From positions 1,545,501 to 1,609,500 of the forward strand of contig NZ_CP042176.1 in NCBI RefSeq assembly GCF_005937885.2: DNA of 64,000 bases, in the 5' to 3' direction. The position numbers and the translations under genes are program-made. Positions 28,301-36,700 of the stretch are shown here, piece by piece (position 1 is the first letter of the stretch; each line of letters starts with the position of its first letter). This DNA comes from Bradyrhizobium sp. KBS0727. Lineage in GTDB: Bacteria; Pseudomonadota; Alphaproteobacteria; Rhizobiales; Xanthobacteraceae. Under the pieces are notes generated by a model. That model had not been told where the DNA came from and searched no databases. It worked only from the letters and a program-made list of their open reading frames with translations.

Positions 28301-30474
28301 ATATCGCAAATCTGGCCGAGCTCGAGATCGGTGGCTCGGTTGCATCCGGCAATACGGTGCTGTTTACGGGCGTCCAGGGCGAACTCATCCTCGATCAATC
28401 AAACCAATTTTTCGGATTGATCACGGGGTCTTCGGTCGGGACGCTTCTGACACTGGATGATCAAATTGACCTGAGGGATCTGTCGTTCAATTCGAACCAT
28501 ATGTCTACAACGGTTTCCTACAGTTCGAACGTCAGCACGGTCACTTTCATTGATCATACCGATGCCGGCGACATCTCTGTCCAGATCCGGCTCTCGGGCG
28601 ACTATACAAACCAAGGATGGCTATTCACGAATGATGGTTATGGCGGCAGCTTGGTGCAGTTGGCACCGCCGCCGGTGTTCTCAGACATCATCGACAATCG
28701 ATATGCGTTCACGGGACACAAAACTGCCGCAGGAACCAGTTGGACGTTCCAGGCTGCAGTGACGGATGACGACGCGACCACTGTCGGCCAGGGCGGCATC
28801 ACAAAATTCGACCTTTATGATAACGGGACGTTGTTCGGCTCTGCGACGTTTAACGGGAGCGCATGGACGGTGTCCGGCTCATTAATGTCTGTCAGTTATG
28901 CGGACGGCATCTATACGATTACCAGCAATACGACAGCTATCAAAAACGGAGACCTTCTCGAGATTACTGCATACGACGCCGCGAACTTATCTGCCTCGAA
29001 GTCCGTAACGCTCAAAAATGAATCCTCTTTCCAGGTCGCGCCTGCCGGTATCGCGGGAGAGCCAATCAATTTGGCGCTGACGGATCCCTCGGGTGGCCAG
29101 CTAACGGGTCCGGTCCACCTGACGTTGACGGGTGTGCCGTCGGATTGGAGCATCAGCGAAGGCACCAATCTCGGCAACGGCACCTGGACGGTAGAGACGA
29201 ACGATCTCACCGCGCTGACGGTCACAACGGCCGCAGCCTATACCGGAGCCATGGTCCTCAGCGTGACCGAGACCTGGACAAATGCGGACGGCAGCACGGG
29301 AGCCGCGGTCGTATTGGACAACGTCGAAGCCTATGCGACGGGTTCGCCCATCTTTGCCCTGTCAGGCGACGACACGCTGACCGGCGCCGTCGGGAATGAT
29401 CTCTTCGTCTTCGCGCAGCCGATCGGTCACGACACGGTTTACAGCTTCGATACTGGACACGATCAGATTGACTTGATCGGCTACGCCGGGTTCACGAGCT
29501 TCGCCGATGTGCAGGCGCATTTGACCGAAGACGCTAACGGCAATGCGTTGATCACGTTGGGAGACGGACAGTCGATCGAGTTGCAGGGAGTGCATGCGGC
29601 AGCCTTGACACAGACCGACTTCGTTTTCGACCAGGTGCCGACCCTTGACAACGCCGGAACAATGACGATCAGCGATGGGGCCGTGATGCCCCTGAGCGGC
29701 ACGATCAACAATAGTGGCACTATCGCGCTGAATTCGACCGGCGACGAAACAGACTTGCAGCTGATCGAGCACGGCGTGACGCTCCAGGGCGGCGGCCAGA
29801 TAGTGCTGTCTGACAGCGCCGCGAACATCATTTCCGGAACAAGCTCCGGTGTCACGCTGGACAACGAAGACAATACGATTTCCGGAGCTGGCCAGCTCGG
29901 CAACGGTGAACTGACATTGACAAATGCCGGCACTATCGATGCTACCGGCACGCACGCTCTTACGATCGATACCGGCGCGAACTCCGTGATCAATTCAGGA
30001 ATTCTGGAAGCGTCGGGCGGCGGCGGGTTAACGGTTGCAAGTTCGATCGTGAATTCAGGTGTATTGTGGGCAAACGGATCCACCCTCACGGTTCAAGGCC
30101 AGGTGAGCGGAAACGGCACCGCCGTGATCGATGGCACCGCGACGCTTGATCTCGAGGCCTCCGCCACGGTCAATGTAACGTTTGGTTCGGGGGCTGGCAC
30201 ACTAAAGCTTGGAGACTCATTCCACTTCAATGGGACGATCGCGGGATTCGGCGGTGCGGATGTCATCGACCTTGCCCATGTCGAGTTTGGTACGGCCTCG
30301 CTCAGCTACCATGAGAACGTTGGCGGCACCGGCGGGACGCTAACGATTTCGGACGGAGTGCACATTTCCGAGCTGTCGCTGGTCGGCAATTACTCGGCCG
30401 ACAATTTCAGTCTTGCGCCGGACCTTATAAAGGGGACCGCAATCACCTATCTGGCTCACGATCTCGTCGTGTGA
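22306..30474 (+). CDS. Giant repetitive secreted protein with FecR-like head, probable type I secretion substrate
   Basis: 2722 aa from ATG 22306 with GAGG at 22295-22298. No signal peptide. Residues about 111-225 form a FecR-type domain (VTKLAGSATVIRNGVSIILN; TPVATMGIRGTAVLV). A beta domain follows (WIHPSDGLWSVGSNWKTGLV), then hundreds of residues of Asn/Gly/Thr-rich beta-helix-like repeats, including six 109-aa units at about 1186-1839. An Ig-like region lies near 2130-2330, one RTX-like motif (SGDDTLTGAVGNDLFVF, about 2351) follows, and the C-terminal block has FNGTIAGFGGADVIDLAHVE. The absence of a Sec signal, the single RTX-type motif and the exporter genes at 45.8-51.3 kb suggest type I secretion. 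Probable adhesin or surface-layer-like role; inferred. Confidence 0.85.
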   Translation: MFSVLSDSGPAGGLSPLKLGDALGFGEAANAGRIVVPDANLLFSGDFKRSGLDLELSHDDRHFLVRDYFRGEHRAALSSSDGAWLTGDVVSALTGHTQFAQADGLAGAGKIIGHVTKLAGSATVIRNGVSIILNLGDNVEKGDVVQSGSDSKLGITFIDGTVFGLASNSRMVLNEMIYDPNGSNNSSLLSLVAGTITFVAGQTAKHGDMKVDTPVATMGIRGTAVLVQKIEFLVSQNAQSGGPAQVTGGFQVLVEPDGTTGSYVLMDRITLNPIATVNDAGRIVTYNQGVFGTSAAAPLSAEIQQLITDVFALKFTDTNPKTLNQFTDSIVPDGIPHAVFASDDGNPSKYSVGFGQGAVTATATFEVITSQVHYDAPPIVNATSGEFTVRSGAVHRGGIDAVSGVITFDDVNRGDVPTVKTKFASFKVLDAQGNDITSSLTAKELAAIAAVEVGLTVVASPGNGSAGSATWTYSVADRAFDFLGAGRKLVLTYQAQVDTNYVGYNTTVLQPFTITISSPHAVEWIHPSDGLWSVGSNWKTGLVPTALDDAIIPAQDIVGGTGHYAVTIAEAAFANSVTLDAADTTGAQLINNSTLTVSNALTLFNESAFYNFGTTNAGLIELVNQSSLHNSGLIKLTEGGDFIDQSSVSNDEAGILELAGGTLNVAVNVANAGLVLIDPAANLTLHGASINGSIENKGTIDLTGLAALINGTLDNFGHVNVSGAGNALHDEMVSNFGAIVVTGELTLDLGTTITGGVVSNAGTVRVESEQGATLDNVDVENLAGAIQVGSTPAATVLVVEDGTVINGGTLSTGSAGTFEVAGASIATLGGVSVFNSGYVQVDEGSTLNLLGSTISGGFITDNGIIDVSGDSAINNAALNGGQVTVDATRTLTLDGTTVTGTTIIDDGTIKVGSGKTLNLSGVFLSGGLIINLGLIDIKGDSSISDDTINNSQLTIDDGTTLTLNGTIILGGIVTDDGIIHVTGDSAINNAAIYGGQIIVDDGYTLTLNGTTVTNTVIHDDGFIQIDVDKTRLLDGVAINGGTINNFGLLEIIGDSSISNDLLNNHQLTIDTGKTLTLSGATITGGIISDNGAIHVIGNSAINGNAELNGGLVTVDASTQLTLDNVTVRGTAIVDNGTVTVDAGSALDLSGVTLSGGAIDNLGLIDIVGDSSITNDTLTNANTLSVINNSILELTNTAVANLGGVVTVAAGSTLDLDSGASITDGALGNSGEVNAEGTTALHHLGITNSGTLESTGGVLTIDAGSSISNTGTLQANGGELDLTNDTVTNSNALKAINNSILELTNTAVANLGGVVTVAAGSTLDLDSGASITDGALGNSGEVNAEGTTALHHLGITNSGTLESTGGVLTIDAGSSISNTGTLQANGGELDLTNDTVTNSNALKAINNSILELTNTAVANLGGVVTVAAGSTLDLDSGASITDGALGNSGEVNAEGTTALHHLGITNSGTLESTGGVLTIDAGSSISNTGTLQANGGELDLTNDTVTNSNALKAINNSILELTNTAVANLGGVVTVAAGSTLDLDSGASITDGALGNSGEVNAEGTTALHHLGITNSGTLESTGGVLTIDAGSSISNTGTLQANGGELDLTNDTVTNSNALKAINNSILELTNTAVANLGGVVTVAAGSTLDLDSGASITDGALGNSGEVNAEGTTALHHLGITNSGTLESTGGVLTIDAGSSISNTGTLQANGGELDLTNDTVTNSNALKAINNSILELTNTAVANLGGVVTVAAGSTLDLDSGASITDGTLGNSGEVNAEGTTALHHLGITNSGTLESTGGVLTIDAGSSISNTGTLQANGGELDLTNDTVTNSNALKAINNSILELTGTTVINTGGTVTVGTGSTLDLDTSTITSGLVTISTNGSIDLNGLAVLANGSLSNSGHLSVNGTGNELYHETVTANHLLEIMAGGALLIDQGSTIANSGGTVQVDVGGTLTLNSASLSPAIIDGGTVADYGTIYVINTVDISGNIIGTGAINIANLAELEIGGSVASGNTVLFTGVQGELILDQSNQFFGLITGSSVGTLLTLDDQIDLRDLSFNSNHMSTTVSYSSNVSTVTFIDHTDAGDISVQIRLSGDYTNQGWLFTNDGYGGSLVQLAPPPVFSDIIDNRYAFTGHKTAAGTSWTFQAAVTDDDATTVGQGGITKFDLYDNGTLFGSATFNGSAWTVSGSLMSVSYADGIYTITSNTTAIKNGDLLEITAYDAANLSASKSVTLKNESSFQVAPAGIAGEPINLALTDPSGGQLTGPVHLTLTGVPSDWSISEGTNLGNGTWTVETNDLTALTVTTAAAYTGAMVLSVTETWTNADGSTGAAVVLDNVEAYATGSPIFALSGDDTLTGAVGNDLFVFAQPIGHDTVYSFDTGHDQIDLIGYAGFTSFADVQAHLTEDANGNALITLGDGQSIELQGVHAAALTQTDFVFDQVPTLDNAGTMTISDGAVMPLSGTINNSGTIALNSTGDETDLQLIEHGVTLQGGGQIVLSDSAANIISGTSSGVTLDNEDNTISGAGQLGNGELTLTNAGTIDATGTHALTIDTGANSVINSGILEASGGGGLTVASSIVNSGVLWANGSTLTVQGQVSGNGTAVIDGTATLDLEASATVNVTFGSGAGTLKLGDSFHFNGTIAGFGGADVIDLAHVEFGTASLSYHENVGGTGGTLTISDGVHISELSLVGNYSADNFSLAPDLIKGTAITYLAHDLVV
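25861..27822 (+). repeat. Six tandem 327-bp (109-codon) repeats
   Basis: Units start at 25861, 26188, 26515, 26842, 27169 and 27496, each beginning ATCAACAACAGCATCCTGGA; a partial seventh begins at 27823 and diverges within about 25 bases. The units are nearly identical at the DNA level; I noticed one change, GCGCTG to ACGCTG near 27612 in unit six. The period is a multiple of three, so the frame is kept. Confidence 0.95.
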
Positions 30475-30754
30475 TGTGTCTCGGTCTTGGCGGTGCCGCG
30501 GGCGCCGGCAACAGCCGGATTGGGGGCCCCCCGTAGAATTACGGAATGGCGACGGGGCTTACCCGACTTCCTTCCATGCCGTGCGGGTCTTTTTTGAACG
30601 AAGTGTTGCACGTTCGCCGCAGTGACATAGAATGTTGTACGAGACGTATGTTTGCCAGTGCTGGTATACCTTTACTCGCCACAATTAACCTGCAAGTGGT
30701 CAGCATGCTCGATTCGGACATTTCGTTCGGATCAGTAGGCCATGGGGGCAGGGA

Positions 30755-31297
30755 ATGAACTTTCGCGTATTTGCAGCGATTATTGCCGTGCCCTTGTTCT
30801 CGCTCCCGGCTCAAGCCCAAGACACCAAACCCCCATCGGCTCCATCCCAAACTCAGCAGACCCTACAGCATGAGGCCGCGCCGACGGAGGCTCCGAGCTT
30901 CCGTAAGGGACTTTGGCGTTTTATCAGAACCTTGGACATCGTCCGGAATGCCAACAAGAACGTCAAGTATCGGATGGTCAACCGGGAAATGACCCGCTGC
31001 GTCGACCCCACACGCGCCATGCAGGCTACCTTTTCCTCGCCGCCGGTCGGAAGCTGCGTTTCGGACAAACCGGAAAAGGTCGGCAACAAGTACACGTTCG
31101 GCCACAGGTGCGATTACCTGGGGGCGGTCAGTACTGTCATAACCGTTCACGGCGATGACAGTTATACCGAACTCAACGAAGTTACGGTCGGCGACAGTCC
31201 CAAGACCGATACCGTCGTTGCAACGCGAATTGGGGATTGCAACGACGAGAAGGCGGAAGATCCGGCAAGATCAGCCGTTTCGTCCCTGCAGCACTAA
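30755..31297 (+). CDS. Secreted DUF3617-like protein (first of a tandem pair)
   Basis: 180 aa, ATG 30755 with GGGGCAGGGA upstream. Signal peptide FAAIIAVPLFSLPAQAQ, then a Pro/Gln-rich linker and a domain with FRKGLWRFIRTLDIV, REMTRCVDPTRAMQATF, VGSCVSDKPEKVGN and HRCDYLGAVSTVITVHGDD. The GLW start and conserved cysteines resemble DUF3617 periplasmic proteins. It is paralogous to the gene at 31541. Its role is unknown; both lie between the two giant genes. Confidence 0.82.
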   Translation: MNFRVFAAIIAVPLFSLPAQAQDTKPPSAPSQTQQTLQHEAAPTEAPSFRKGLWRFIRTLDIVRNANKNVKYRMVNREMTRCVDPTRAMQATFSSPPVGSCVSDKPEKVGNKYTFGHRCDYLGAVSTVITVHGDDSYTELNEVTVGDSPKTDTVVATRIGDCNDEKAEDPARSAVSSLQH

Positions 31298-31540
31298 AGC
31301 GCGTCTCTTGCCCGGCGTGCCTCACCCGCCGGGCAGCCAGGTCCGCGGTCGTTCCTCCATCGGTTCTGTCGCTCGAACGGCTTCGCATCGGATCCTGATT
31401 ACATTCTCGTTTACTAGGCCGGCGGCCATTTCAAGCCGGGCTTGATTTGTTAACCGGGCCTTAATGCAGGGGGCCTGGAATGACAGCGTATCGAGTAGAG
31501 CCGCATTCATCGGTCGTGATCGACTGACCGGGACGCCGTC

Positions 31541-32077
31541 ATGGGGAAATGGACGATGGGTTCGAGTAAAGACTTGGCGAGGCAAAAAGCCGCCGTTCGC
31601 GTCCTCTCTGTCATGGCGGCACTGATCGTCTCAGTGCCCTTGTTTCCGTCAGCGGTCTCGGCCGACGAGGGCTTCAGTGGCCCGACCTTTCGAAAAGGGA
31701 TGTGGCGGTTTGTGCGCACGCTTGAAATCGTCACCCATTCGAATGTCAGGCAAAAGTTGCTGGAACGCGAGATGACGCGCTGTGTTGATCCGACCCAGGC
31801 CATGAAGGCCACATTTTCATCATCGTCGGTCGGAAGCTGCCATTCTGCCAAGCCTGAAAAAATCAACAACAGGTACATATTCTCGAACCGCTGCGACTAC
31901 ATGGGCCCTGTGAGCACCGTGATTACGGTTCAAAGCGCAGAAGCCTACACGGAGTCCAACGAACTCCACGTTGGGCAGCTTCCCAGGAAAGACCTCGTAA
32001 TTGCAACACGCGTTGGTGACTGCCGCGAGGATAGTGCTGCACTCAGTCAACCACCTGGATCGCCGATCGAGAACTAA
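31541..32077 (+). CDS. Secreted DUF3617-like protein (second of a tandem pair)
   Basis: 178 aa from ATG 31541; ATG 31556 is also possible. Signal peptide VMAALIVSVPLFPSAVSA. The domain repeats the same framework as the gene at 30755: FRKGMWRFVRTLEIV, REMTRCVDPTQAMKATF, VGSCHSAKPEKINN and NRCDYMGPVSTVITV. The pair clearly arose by tandem duplication followed by divergence. Function unknown. Confidence 0.82.
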   Translation: MGKWTMGSSKDLARQKAAVRVLSVMAALIVSVPLFPSAVSADEGFSGPTFRKGMWRFVRTLEIVTHSNVRQKLLEREMTRCVDPTQAMKATFSSSSVGSCHSAKPEKINNRYIFSNRCDYMGPVSTVITVQSAEAYTESNELHVGQLPRKDLVIATRVGDCREDSAALSQPPGSPIEN

Positions 32078-32292
32078 AGCGTGAATTTGCTCGCGCCCAA
32101 CCTTGCCTCGCGCGATGATTGACGCGACGAAAGGCGAAAACGCGGCACGCCACCGTCGGGATTGAACTCGTTCCAAAACCCTTGCATCGAGACCAGCAGG
32201 TCAGATTTAGTCTCTGCAAGGTTGAAGTCTCGCTTTGCTTGGATTTCCCTTGTAAATCATCACAAGCAGCTTTCGCGCTATTAGTCTGGACG

Positions 32293-32580
32293 ATGATGAG
32301 AACGATCGCGATTATAATTTTGCTTGGTTTATCTCCCGAGGCTGTCACCGCGCAGACGGCGATTCAATGTTCAACTCTGCCGAGGGCCGGGGACCTGTTG
32401 GCTTGCTATAATGGAATTGCGCCACAGCACGTCCCGCGTAAGCAGGTCACGCCAAAAGCTCCGACAGTCGCGGAAAAACGCGACACGGCTGCGACCGTCC
32501 AGCAACCTCACGACGACATGCTGGAGGCCGAGAACAAGAAATTGGGTGCGAAGCTAAAGACCATTTGCCGGAATTGCTGA
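32293..32580 (+). CDS. Small secreted protein
   Basis: 95 aa. I prefer the ATG at 32293 (or 32296), which gives a proper signal peptide (MMRTIAIIILLGLSPEAVTA). The frame is open to 32119 but that upstream part is not protein-like. The mature protein has CSTLPRAGDLLACYNGIAPQ and a Lys-rich tail ending ICRNC, with four cysteines. Unknown role. Confidence 0.68.
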   Translation: MMRTIAIIILLGLSPEAVTAQTAIQCSTLPRAGDLLACYNGIAPQHVPRKQVTPKAPTVAEKRDTAATVQQPHDDMLEAENKKLGAKLKTICRNC

Positions 32581-33069
32581 ACCCCGCTCCGCGATGCGCA
32601 AGCGGGCGACATCGCCGACCACCCTGCTAGGCTCGGTCTCGAGCGGCGCCGTGCCGTTAGCCGGTATGGTCTGGAAGGAGGCGAGCCGAGCCTTGGAGGT
32701 CAGTCAGGATTCCGACGCTGCAGGGCCAGGCGCGGGATATGGATCGCGCGCCTTGCCGCGCCGCTGGAGCCCTTCTGCCATGGTTGGCGGGGTGCGATCA
32801 TTCGAACCGAATTTTTAGCCGACAGGTCATTTGTGGGGGCTTGGGTAGTCCACCTTTTGACGCGCGAGGTGTGGCGCATCTTGCCGACGAATCGGACTGG
32901 AGCGAACGGGTCGTACCCAAGGCGCTACCCCGATGGAGCCATCTTCTAATTCGGGCAGAATGGCCATTCCGACCCCCTCGCGGGTTGGCGCGTGCCAGTG
33001 TGATCGTTCGCGGAAAGGCACAGTTACGCCTCGGATGGGTTGACCCGATATTGGAGCGGTCGAAGCCTT
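32581..33069. other. Gap without a supported gene
   Basis: About 490 bp between a + strand and a - strand gene that converge. Several frames of 60-145 codons cross it on both strands with no good start site. One - strand frame contains GVGMAILPELEDG, faintly like part of a regulator effector domain, but the rest does not fit. Confidence 0.4.
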
Positions 33070-33495
33070 TCAGATCTTTTGTTGCCCGCCCGGACCGTTC
33101 ACTTTCACCGTAATTTTCTGAATTTCCGTACGGCCCCCTTCGTATTTGACCTCGATGGTCAGGATGTCGTCTCCTAGAAATTCTGGTGGGGATTTGTAAA
33201 ACGCCACATAGGCGGGCACTTCGAGCGCCAAACAAGCCTTGTAGTTGGTCGCCTTTGCCTTTGCGGTCTTTACGACCACCTTGCCTGCGGCAGGCGGGCT
33301 AACCAGTCGGATGGTGGGCAGGGGTCCCGACGTGCAGTCGGGCAAGACGTTCAGAAATACGCCTATTTGCGTATCTCGGTTGGCCAGAGTTTTGACCGAA
33401 CGCTCGACGGTCGTCTCCGTCGGGGCCTGCGCGCTCGTCGCCGTAATGGACCCCAAGAGCAGCGTGATTGCGCCCGCCAGACAGATTACCCGCAT
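33070..33495 (-). CDS. Secreted protein of unknown function
   Basis: 141 aa starting at ATG 33495 with GGAGAGG three bases upstream on the - strand; the longer open frame to 33669 is not needed. Signal peptide VICLAGAITLLLGSITATSA followed by a beta-rich domain (QIGVFLNVLPDCTSGPLPTI; SPPAAGKVVVKTAKAKATNY; ILTIEVKYEGGRTEIQKITV). It is transcribed divergently from the second giant gene across a 250-bp AT-rich region, so the two may share regulation. Confidence 0.78.
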   Translation of the reverse strand: MRVICLAGAITLLLGSITATSAQAPTETTVERSVKTLANRDTQIGVFLNVLPDCTSGPLPTIRLVSPPAAGKVVVKTAKAKATNYKACLALEVPAYVAFYKSPPEFLGDDILTIEVKYEGGRTEIQKITVKVNGPGGQQKI

Positions 33496-33549
33496 CGGCC
33501 TCTCCAAATTCTCAGGAAAATCAACAAAAGCGGGCGGGTTAAGGCCCGT

Positions 33550-33577
33550 CAAAAGGTTAACTCCCGCTAACCTTTTG
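33550..33577. repeat. Inverted repeat in the divergent promoter region
   Basis: CAAAAGGTTA (33550-33559), eight-base spacer, TAACCTTTTG (33568-33577): a perfect 10-bp dyad between the divergent genes at 33495 and 33746. It could be an operator, or a hairpin in the leader of the - strand gene. Confidence 0.7.
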
Positions 33578-33646
33578 TTCTGACGGCAAGTCTGTCCCCT
33601 CTTTACCACATCCCCATCGAAAGTATTGATTAACCAAACACTTTTC

Positions 33647-33675
33647 TTGACCGGGATAGGGGTTAACAATACTTT
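33647..33675 (+). promoter_or_regulatory. Candidate sigma70-type promoter of the second giant gene
   Basis: TTGACC (33647-33652), 17-base spacer, TACTTT (33670-33675), about 70 bp before the ATG at 33746, in AT-rich DNA. It matches five of six and about four of six consensus positions. It is a prediction from sequence only. Confidence 0.4.
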
Positions 33676-33745
33676 AAGCTCAAATTTATCGCTAAAATTT
33701 CGACAAATCTAATTCAAAAGACCTCAGGGGTCGGCGGAGTTTAAA

Positions 33746-36700
33746 ATGAACGGTCAGTTTCAGGTTGCTCAGGCTACCGGCACCGGCGGCAATTCCAACA
33801 GCAGCGCAACGCCGCGTATCTACAAACTGACAAAGCCGCTTACGGATCAGTCCGTCGTCGTCAATGTCGGATACGACCAGAAAGTTCAGGTCGATTTCTC
33901 GGGTATTGCCAACGAAAAAATCACGCTGGTTCACGTCGGCGAAAAACTCATCATTCTGTTCGACAACCAATCGACCTTGACGGTAGAGCCGTTTTTCGAT
34001 TCGCGGGCGGACGGGCTTGCAAACGGAGTTGGAGGCCAGGCTCGCGATAATATCACGGTTGAGATGGCGCCCGGCCGCGATATCTCAGTCAAGGAATTTG
34101 CGAACCTCTTCACGATAACGACCGATACCTCCGTCTTGCCGGCGGCCGACGCTGGCGGCACGTCAAACGCCAATGCCCAGGCCTCCGGTGCGAACTTTAG
34201 CCCGTTCACGATTGACCCGCTTCCGCCCGTGCCGACGAACCAGTTGGCCCCTCAGGAAGATTTGGGTAATTTTACTCCCGAGCTGCCGACCGGTGTTGTC
34301 CCGCCACTCGAAACTCCGGCTCCTGGTCCGACCATCACTGCCGGTGTTGTTCCGGGGCTGGTCGTTGACGAGAGCTTCCTGACCGTTGCGACCAATGGAA
34401 TTGCCGGTTCGACCCCTAACGTTGCGAACACGGTGGCGACGGGATTGGTGCCGTTCACCATCGACGTTCCGGCCGGCGAAAAGTCACTCACCTTTGCGCT
34501 TTCTGTAAGTGCGCAGGGCGTTGACTCGGGGCTCATCGACTCGCAGACCGGCCATCATGTCTTTTTGTTCGTTGAGGGTGGCCAGGTTGTAGGCCGTGAG
34601 GGCGCGACCTCTGGCGCGGCTGCCGGCGGACCGATCGATTTCAGGCTGTCGGTGGATGCGACGGGTCATATTACGCTGACGGATCTGCGTTCTGTTCATC
34701 AGGGTGCTGGTGAGGTCGGCGATATCAATGAGGGGGCATCACTGCCCGCCGGCCTAGTGTTGCTGACGGCGACGGTGACGGACGTCAATAATAACACCGC
34801 GAGCGCGAGCGTCGATGTCGGCCCGCATCTTGCGATCCTGGACGACGGTCCGAGCATCTCTGTCGTGATCGAAGGTGAGACGCCGTTCTTGGTGGTTGAC
34901 GAGAGCAACCTGCCGAACGGCACGACGCCGACCCCGGCGCTGACGGTTGTGACCGGCGACTTCCACGGCGCGTTCACCTCGGTGCAGGGCGCCGACGGCG
35001 CCACCATCGCGTACTCGCTGGGCGTGAGCTCGCCGAGCGTGGACTCCGGGCTGATCGACTCGGCGACGGGTCAGCACATCCTGCTGGTCCTGAACGGCAA
35101 CACGGTGGAGGGCCATGTCGGCGCCACCGCGACGCTGGCCTTCACGCTGGCGGTCAATACCGCGACCGGCGTGGTGACGCTGACCGACCTTCGCGCGGTG
35201 CATCAGGGCGTCGGCGAGAACGGCGACGTCAGCGAAGGCATCAGCCTCAACAGCATTGCCAACCTGGTGACGCTGACGGCGACGATCACGGATGCGGACG
35301 GCGACCACCAGGCCGCCACCATCGACCTCGGCAAGCAGGTCACCTTCAACGACGACGGCCCGACCATCGTGGTCAACAACTCGGTCGAACCGACGCTGGT
35401 GGTTGACGAGAGCAACCTGCCGAACGGCACGACGCCGACCCCGGCGCTGACGGTTGTGACCGGCGACTTCCACGGCGCGTTCACCTCGGCGCAGGGCGCC
35501 GACGGCGCCACCATCGCGTACTCGCTGGGCGTGAGCTCGCCGAGCGTGGACTCCGGGCTGATCGACTCGGCGACGGGTCAGCACATCCTGCTGGTCCTGA
35601 ACGGCAACACGGTGGAGGGCCATGTCGGCGCCACCGCGACGCTGGCCTTCACGCTGGCGGTCAATACCGCGACCGGCGTGGTGACGCTGACCGACCTTCG
35701 CGCGGTGCATCAGGGCGTCGGCGAGAACGGCGACGTCAGCGAAGGCATCAGCCTCAACAGCATTGCCAACCTGGTGACGCTGACGGCGACGATCACGGAT
35801 GCGGACGGCGACCACCAGGCCGCCACCATCGACCTCGGCAAGCAGGTCACCTTCAACGACGACGGCCCGACCATCGTGGTCAACAACTCGGTCGAACCGA
35901 CGCTGGTGGTCGACGAGAGCAACCTGCCGAACGGCACGACGCCGACCCCGGCGCTGACGGTTGTGACCGGCGACTTCCACGGCGCGTTCACCTCGGCGCA
36001 GGGCGCCGACGGCGCCACCATCGCGTACTCGCTGGGCGTGAGCTCGCCGAGCGTGGACTCCGGGCTGATCGACTCGGCGACGGGTCAGCACATCCTGCTG
36101 GTCCTGAACGGCAACACGGTGGAGGGCCATGTCGGCGCCACCGCGACGCTGGCCTTCACGCTGGCGGTCAATACCGCGACCGGCGTGGTGACGCTGACCG
36201 ACCTTCGTGCGGTGCATCAGGGTGTCGGCGAGAACGGCGACGTCAGCGAAGGCATCAGCCTCAACAGCATTGCCAACCTGGTGACGCTGACGGCGACGAT
36301 CACGGATGCGGACGGCGACCACCAGGCCGCCACCATCGACCTCGGCAAGCAGGTCACCTTCAACGACGACGGCCCGACCATCGTGGTCAACAACTCGGTC
36401 GAACCGACGCTGGTGGTCGACGAGAGCAACCTGCCGAACGGCACGACGCCGACCCCGGCGCTGACGGTTGTGACCGGCGACTTCCACGGCGCGTTCACCT
36501 CGGCGCAGGGCGCCGACGGCGCCACCATCGCGTACTCGCTGGGCGTGAGCTCGCCGAGCGTGGACTCCGGGCTGATCGACTCGGCGACGGGTCAGCACAT
36601 CCTGCTGGTCCTGAACGGCAACACGGTGGAGGGCCATGTCGGCGCCACCGCGACGCTGGCCTTCACGCTGGCGGTCAATACCGCGACCGGCGTGGTGACG

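Noticed and set aside
32827..33021. - strand frame with GVGMAILPELEDG, faintly like a LysR-type effector domain
   Set aside because: The similarity is limited to a few residues and the flanking sequence does not continue the family.
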